Assembly (NCBI RefSeq): GCF_040438645.1 | Contig: NZ_CP159253.1 | Location: 930,001-994,000, forward strand | Source: Mesorhizobium sp. WSM2240 | Lineage (GTDB): Bacteria; Pseudomonadota; Alphaproteobacteria; Rhizobiales; Rhizobiaceae | Direction: 5' to 3' | Length of the DNA stretch: 64,000 nt | In this document: positions 60,463 through 64,000 of the stretch, piece after piece | Layout of the letters: each line of letters starts with the position of its first letter | Numbering within the stretch: the first letter of the stretch is position 1 | The notes under the pieces: model-generated | The model's input: only the letters and a program-made list of their open reading frames with translations | Databases searched by the model: none | What the model was told of the DNA's origin: nothing | Program-made: the position numbers and the translations under genes

Positions 60463-62028
60463 ATGCTCGTGCTGGACAACATTCAGGTGAAACGGCCCGA
60501 AGACGAGGCGGTCAACTCCCCCAAGGTCCGTCATCCGCTCTATGCCGCACGCAAAAAGATATTCCCCAAGCGGGCCTCTGGCAGCTTTCGCCGCGTCAAA
60601 TGGCTGGTCATGGGTATCACGCTTGGGACCTACTATCTGACGCCCTGGCTGCGATGGCAGCGTGGACCTTTTGCCCCGGATCAAGCCGTGTTGGTCGATA
60701 TTTCCAACCGCCGCTTCTTCTTCTTCTTCATCGAAATATGGCCGCAGGAATTCTACTATGTGGCCGGCCTGCTGGTCATGGCCGGCATTGGCCTGTTCTT
60801 GATCACATCGACAATCGGCCGGGCCTGGTGCGGCTACACCTGCCCGCACACCGTATGGGTCGATCTGTTTCTGGTTGTGGAGCGCGCGATCGAGGGCGAT
60901 CGCAACGCCCGCATGAAACTCGACGCCACACCCTGGAGGGCTCGCAAGCTCGTGCTGCGCGGTTCGAGTCACGCGATCTGGTTGGTGACAGCGGCCGCGA
61001 CGGGCGGTACCTGGATCATGTATTTCGCCGATGCGCCAACGCTAGTTGGCGAAGTCTTCACCGGCAACGCCGCGCCCGTTGCCTACATCACCATCGCCGT
61101 GCTGACAGCGACCACTTACACATTTGCTGGACTCATGCGCGAGCAGGTCTGCACCTATATGTGCCCCTGGCCGCGCGTCCAGGCGGCCATGCTCGACGAG
61201 AATTCTCTCACCGTAACTTACAATGATTGGCGCGGCGAGCCTCGTTCGCGTCACGTCAAGAAGGTTCAGGCAGCCGGTCAGCCGGTTGGCGACTGCGTCG
61301 ATTGCAAAGCCTGTGTCGCGGTCTGCCCGATGGGCGTCGACATTCGCGACGGCCAGCAGCTTGAATGCATCACCTGCGCACTCTGCATCGACGCCTGCCA
61401 CGCCGTTATGGACAAGCTGGGCAGGGATCGAGGTCTCATCTCCTATGCGACGCTATCTGACTACAACGCCAACATGGCGCTAGCGACAGCAGGCGGCACG
61501 CGCACGATCGATCCCACTCTCGTTCGCACCGCCGGCGGCGCTTTCTCCGACAGGTTGGCGCATTTCCAAATTCGCAAGGTCTTCCGGCCGCGCACCTTCA
61601 TCTATATGGGCGCCTGGTCCGCGGTCGGGCTTGCGATGCTCTATTCGCTGCTGACGCGCGACCGGCTCGAAATCAACGTTCTGCACGACCGCAACCCGCA
61701 ATTCGTGACCCTGTCCGACGGCTCGATCCGCAACGGCTATACCGTCAAGCTCCTCAACATGATCCCCGAACCGAGGACTATCGTCCTCAGCTTGCAGGGA
61801 CTGCAGGGCGCCGAGATGAGCATCGTCGGCATCGACCTTCCTGCCGACCGCTCCTTCGTCATTGCGGCCGAACCCGACCGGCTAAAAGTGCTCAAGGTTT
61901 TCGTTCGTCTGCCGGCCGACAAGGTCAAGGACGAGGTGCAGACCTTCAAGTTCCGCGCCGAGGACAATGCGAGCCTCGAGAGCAACGAATACAAGGCCAG
62001 CTTCAACGCACCGGAGACCCACAGATGA
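60463..62028 (+). CDS. fixG: FixG, cbb3 oxidase assembly ferredoxin-like membrane protein (CcoG)
   Basis: 521 residues from MLVLDNIQVK; a GTG two codons on (60469) has GGAG at better spacing and may be the true start. Several membrane helices (KWLVMGITLGTYYLTPWLRW, FFFIEIWPQEFYYVAGLLV), CGYTCP and CTYMCPWPR, then two ferredoxin-type motifs CVDCKACVAVCPMG and CITCALCIDAC. CcoG reduces copper for cbb3 assembly in other bacteria. Earlier in-frame Met codons lie beside the Fnr box and are unlikely. Confidence 0.95.
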   Translation: MLVLDNIQVKRPEDEAVNSPKVRHPLYAARKKIFPKRASGSFRRVKWLVMGITLGTYYLTPWLRWQRGPFAPDQAVLVDISNRRFFFFFIEIWPQEFYYVAGLLVMAGIGLFLITSTIGRAWCGYTCPHTVWVDLFLVVERAIEGDRNARMKLDATPWRARKLVLRGSSHAIWLVTAAATGGTWIMYFADAPTLVGEVFTGNAAPVAYITIAVLTATTYTFAGLMREQVCTYMCPWPRVQAAMLDENSLTVTYNDWRGEPRSRHVKKVQAAGQPVGDCVDCKACVAVCPMGVDIRDGQQLECITCALCIDACHAVMDKLGRDRGLISYATLSDYNANMALATAGGTRTIDPTLVRTAGGAFSDRLAHFQIRKVFRPRTFIYMGAWSAVGLAMLYSLLTRDRLEINVLHDRNPQFVTLSDGSIRNGYTVKLLNMIPEPRTIVLSLQGLQGAEMSIVGIDLPADRSFVIAAEPDRLKVLKVFVRLPADKVKDEVQTFKFRAEDNASLESNEYKASFNAPETHR

Positions 62029-62522
62029 ACGCCGACCCGCAAAAGCCCTATCAGTTTACCGGCAGGCATATGTTGTTCACCATTCTCGCCTTTTTCGGGG
62101 TAGTCACCGGCGTCAATGTGACCATGGCGGCGTTCGCCACAACGAGCTGGACCGGACTTGTCGTCGAAAACACCTATGTGGCCAGCCAGCAATTCAACCG
62201 GAAGGCGAGGGAAGGGCGGGCGCAGGCGGCGCTGGGCTGGACCGGCAAACTGACGATCGAGGCAGGCGAAGTCCGCTACAGTCTCAGCGACGCTGCCGGC
62301 AAGCCAGTCCCCCTTCACGGCGTAAAGATCCAGTTTCGTCATCCTGGCTATGAGGCGGAGGACAAGACTGTCACACTTACCGGCGCCTCCGGTCAGATAT
62401 TCGCCGCGTTACATACGCCGAAGGATGGCGTCTGGATCGTCGAAATTAATGCCGACGCCGGCTTTGCTGAATCCTATCGCGACGTTCGCCGGATCATGAT
62501 TTCCCGGGGAGTTCAGCAATGA
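62025..62522 (+). CDS. fixH: FixH, cbb3 oxidase assembly protein
   Basis: 165 residues. One N-terminal membrane helix (MLFTILAFFGVVTGVNVTMAAFA), then a periplasmic domain beginning TTSWTGLVVENTYVASQQFN, the family signature. The ATG overlaps the fixG stop and its own stop overlaps fixI. Confidence 0.95.
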   Translation: MNADPQKPYQFTGRHMLFTILAFFGVVTGVNVTMAAFATTSWTGLVVENTYVASQQFNRKAREGRAQAALGWTGKLTIEAGEVRYSLSDAAGKPVPLHGVKIQFRHPGYEAEDKTVTLTGASGQIFAALHTPKDGVWIVEINADAGFAESYRDVRRIMISRGVQQ

Positions 62523-64000
62523 GCTGCTGTGCGCCGGGCGCCGAAACGGCCCTTGGTGTGGTCGGCGCCGCACCTGTTTTGCCGTCGAGCCAGGAAATCA
62601 AACTGGCGAGCCGCCCGCTCGGCGGCGATGTGTATCAGACCGTTCTCTCGGTGCCGGCGATTCACTGCGCGGCCTGCATGCAGACCATCGAGACGGCGAT
62701 TGGAAAGCTGGATCGGGTCGAGGGCGCCCGCGTCAGTCTGTCGACGAAGCGGGTCTCGGTGCGGTGGCGTGGGGAAGAGGTCCCACCATTTGTCGCCGCG
62801 CTTGGTCGGTTGGGCTATCAGACGCATCTGTTCGATCCTGTGCTGGACGAGAAGGACAAGACGCTTTCGGAACTCATCCGGGCCGTCGCGGTTGCCGGCT
62901 TCGCGACGGGCAACATCATGCTGCTTTCGGTGTCGGTCTGGTCCGGTGCCGAAGGTGCCACCCGGGACCTGTTCCATTGGGTGTCGGCGCTGATCGCAAT
63001 TCCGGCCCTCGTCTTTGCTGGCGGCATCTATTTCCGCTCGGCGTGGAATGCGTTGCGCCATGGCCGCATGAACATGGACGTGCCGATCGCAGTCGGCGTT
63101 TCGCTCGCTTACGCTATGAGCCTCTACGAGACGATCCGCCATGGCGACGACGCCTATTTCGACGCGTCGGTGTCGCTGCTGTTCTTCCTGCTGATTGGCC
63201 GAACGCTGGATCACGTGATGCGGGAGCGGGCACGTACCGCGGTGAACAGCCTGTCGCGGCTGGCTGCGCGCGGTTGCATGGTGCTTCGCGGCGACGGTAC
63301 ACGCGACTACCTGCCGGTCGGCGAGATCGAACCGGGCATGCAGCTTTTGATCGCGGCCGGCGAAAGGATCCCCGTCGACGGCAACATCGTTGAGGGCTCG
63401 TCGGACCTCGATTGTTCCCTGGTTTCCGGCGAGAGCGCCCCCAGAGCCGTTGCGCCCGGGGAAAAGGTACAGGCCGGCACCCTCAATCTTACCGGCCCGC
63501 TGACCATGGTGGCGACAGCCGCGGCGAAGGATTCTTTCCTGGCGGAAATGGTCCGGCTGATGGAGGCGGCCGAAGGCGGCCGGGCCCAGTATCGCCGGAT
63601 CGCCGACCGCGTCTCGGCACTTTATGCTCCGGTGGTCCACCTCACTGCGTCTGTGACCTTCCTTGGCTGGATGGCGGCGACTGGTGACTGGCACGGCGCC
63701 CTAACCATCGCCATCGCCGTTCTCATCATTACGTGCCCCTGTGCACTCGGCCTGGCGATCCCGATCGTGCAGGTGGTCGCGGCGCGGCGTCTGTTCGAAA
63801 GCGGCATCATGGTCAAGGATGGTTCGGCCATGGAACGCCTGGCGGAGGTTGACACGGCGGTATTCGACAAGACAGGCACGCTTACGCTCGGACAACCAAA
63901 TCTTGTCAACGCCGCCTCCATCGACTCTACCATGCTGGCGATCGCGGCCGACATGGCCGCGCATTCCCGTCATCCGTTTTCAAGCGCGATTGCCGGCTTT
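62519..64000 (+). CDS. fixI: FixI, copper-transporting P1B-type ATPase (CcoI), 3' end outside window
   Basis: Exports copper for cbb3 assembly. The frame from the ATG at 62519 is open to the window end (494 codons). It shows a heavy-metal-associated domain with CAAC (50-53) in PAIHCAACMQTIETAIGKL, membrane helices, the actuator loop VSGES, the ion-binding CPCALGLAIPIV and the phosphorylation site DKTGTLTLG. The ATP-binding domain continues beyond the window; fixS is expected next. Confidence 0.97.
   Translation, partial: MSCCAPGAETALGVVGAAPVLPSSQEIKLASRPLGGDVYQTVLSVPAIHCAACMQTIETAIGKLDRVEGARVSLSTKRVSVRWRGEEVPPFVAALGRLGYQTHLFDPVLDEKDKTLSELIRAVAVAGFATGNIMLLSVSVWSGAEGATRDLFHWVSALIAIPALVFAGGIYFRSAWNALRHGRMNMDVPIAVGVSLAYAMSLYETIRHGDDAYFDASVSLLFFLLIGRTLDHVMRERARTAVNSLSRLAARGCMVLRGDGTRDYLPVGEIEPGMQLLIAAGERIPVDGNIVEGSSDLDCSLVSGESAPRAVAPGEKVQAGTLNLTGPLTMVATAAAKDSFLAEMVRLMEAAEGGRAQYRRIADRVSALYAPVVHLTASVTFLGWMAATGDWHGALTIAIAVLIITCPCALGLAIPIVQVVAARRLFESGIMVKDGSAMERLAEVDTAVFDKTGTLTLGQPNLVNAASIDSTMLAIAADMAAHSRHPFSSAIAGF

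Overview
The window reads as part of the symbiosis island (ICESym type) of a Mesorhizobium-like rhizobium. The evidence is a type III effector of the SKWP family, a nod-box/ttsI/secretin unit, a TraR-QseM-QseC-TraI quorum-sensing module of the ICEMlSymR7A kind, vitamin operons including the bioZ-type biotin operon, and the microaerobic fixNOQP-fixGHI cluster. No host-specific nod or nif genes lie inside the window.

Layout. 1-8125: a giant SKWP-repeat effector whose start lies left of the window. 8126-10415: degraded DNA with an IS256-family transposase remnant. 10416-13393 (minus): ttsI, a secretin (rhcC2-like) and a CpaD-like lipoprotein, under a nod box. 13558-16606: two more IS256-family remnants around a hemN-like gene with an Fnr/FixK box. 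16807-20201 (minus): an AAA ATPase and a subtilase that look like an IetAS defence pair; the protease is broken and has lost its catalytic-His segment. 20656-23448: a SyrB-like protein, a phzF remnant and a frameshifted aldehyde dehydrogenase gene.

23871-41198 is the intact metabolic core. It holds thiCOSGED behind a TPP riboswitch; nadABC followed closely by bioBFDAZ and panD; the NadQ-type regulator with a palindromic operator before nadA; and panBC on the opposite strand. Together these supply thiamine, NAD, biotin and pantothenate.

41431-46161 is the transfer-control region: traR, qseM and qseC (divergent), an IS110 remnant, traI, and an fseA-like gene that keeps the TTTC slip site of the known programmed frameshift but needs extra frame changes and has an in-frame amber codon. 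46162-55000 is accessory DNA with little coding density: a second nod box upstream of a stand-alone Lrp-type RAM-domain protein, several small conserved-looking ORFs, a DsbA-like thiol oxidoreductase and an omptin protease. 54040-64000 holds a second hemN, fnrN, fixNOQP, fixGH and the 5' part of fixI, with Fnr/FixK boxes before fixN and fixG.

How it works together: flavonoid/NodD signalling would act through the nod box on TtsI, which drives type III secretion and effectors. FnrN senses low oxygen and would switch on cbb3 oxidase, its copper/assembly proteins and anaerobic haem synthesis. The vitamin genes could let an auxotrophic recipient grow in the rhizosphere after acquiring the island. 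Quorum sensing would control transfer, but the downstream activator looks damaged here. All identifications come from reading the sequence and from memory of families; no database search was run.
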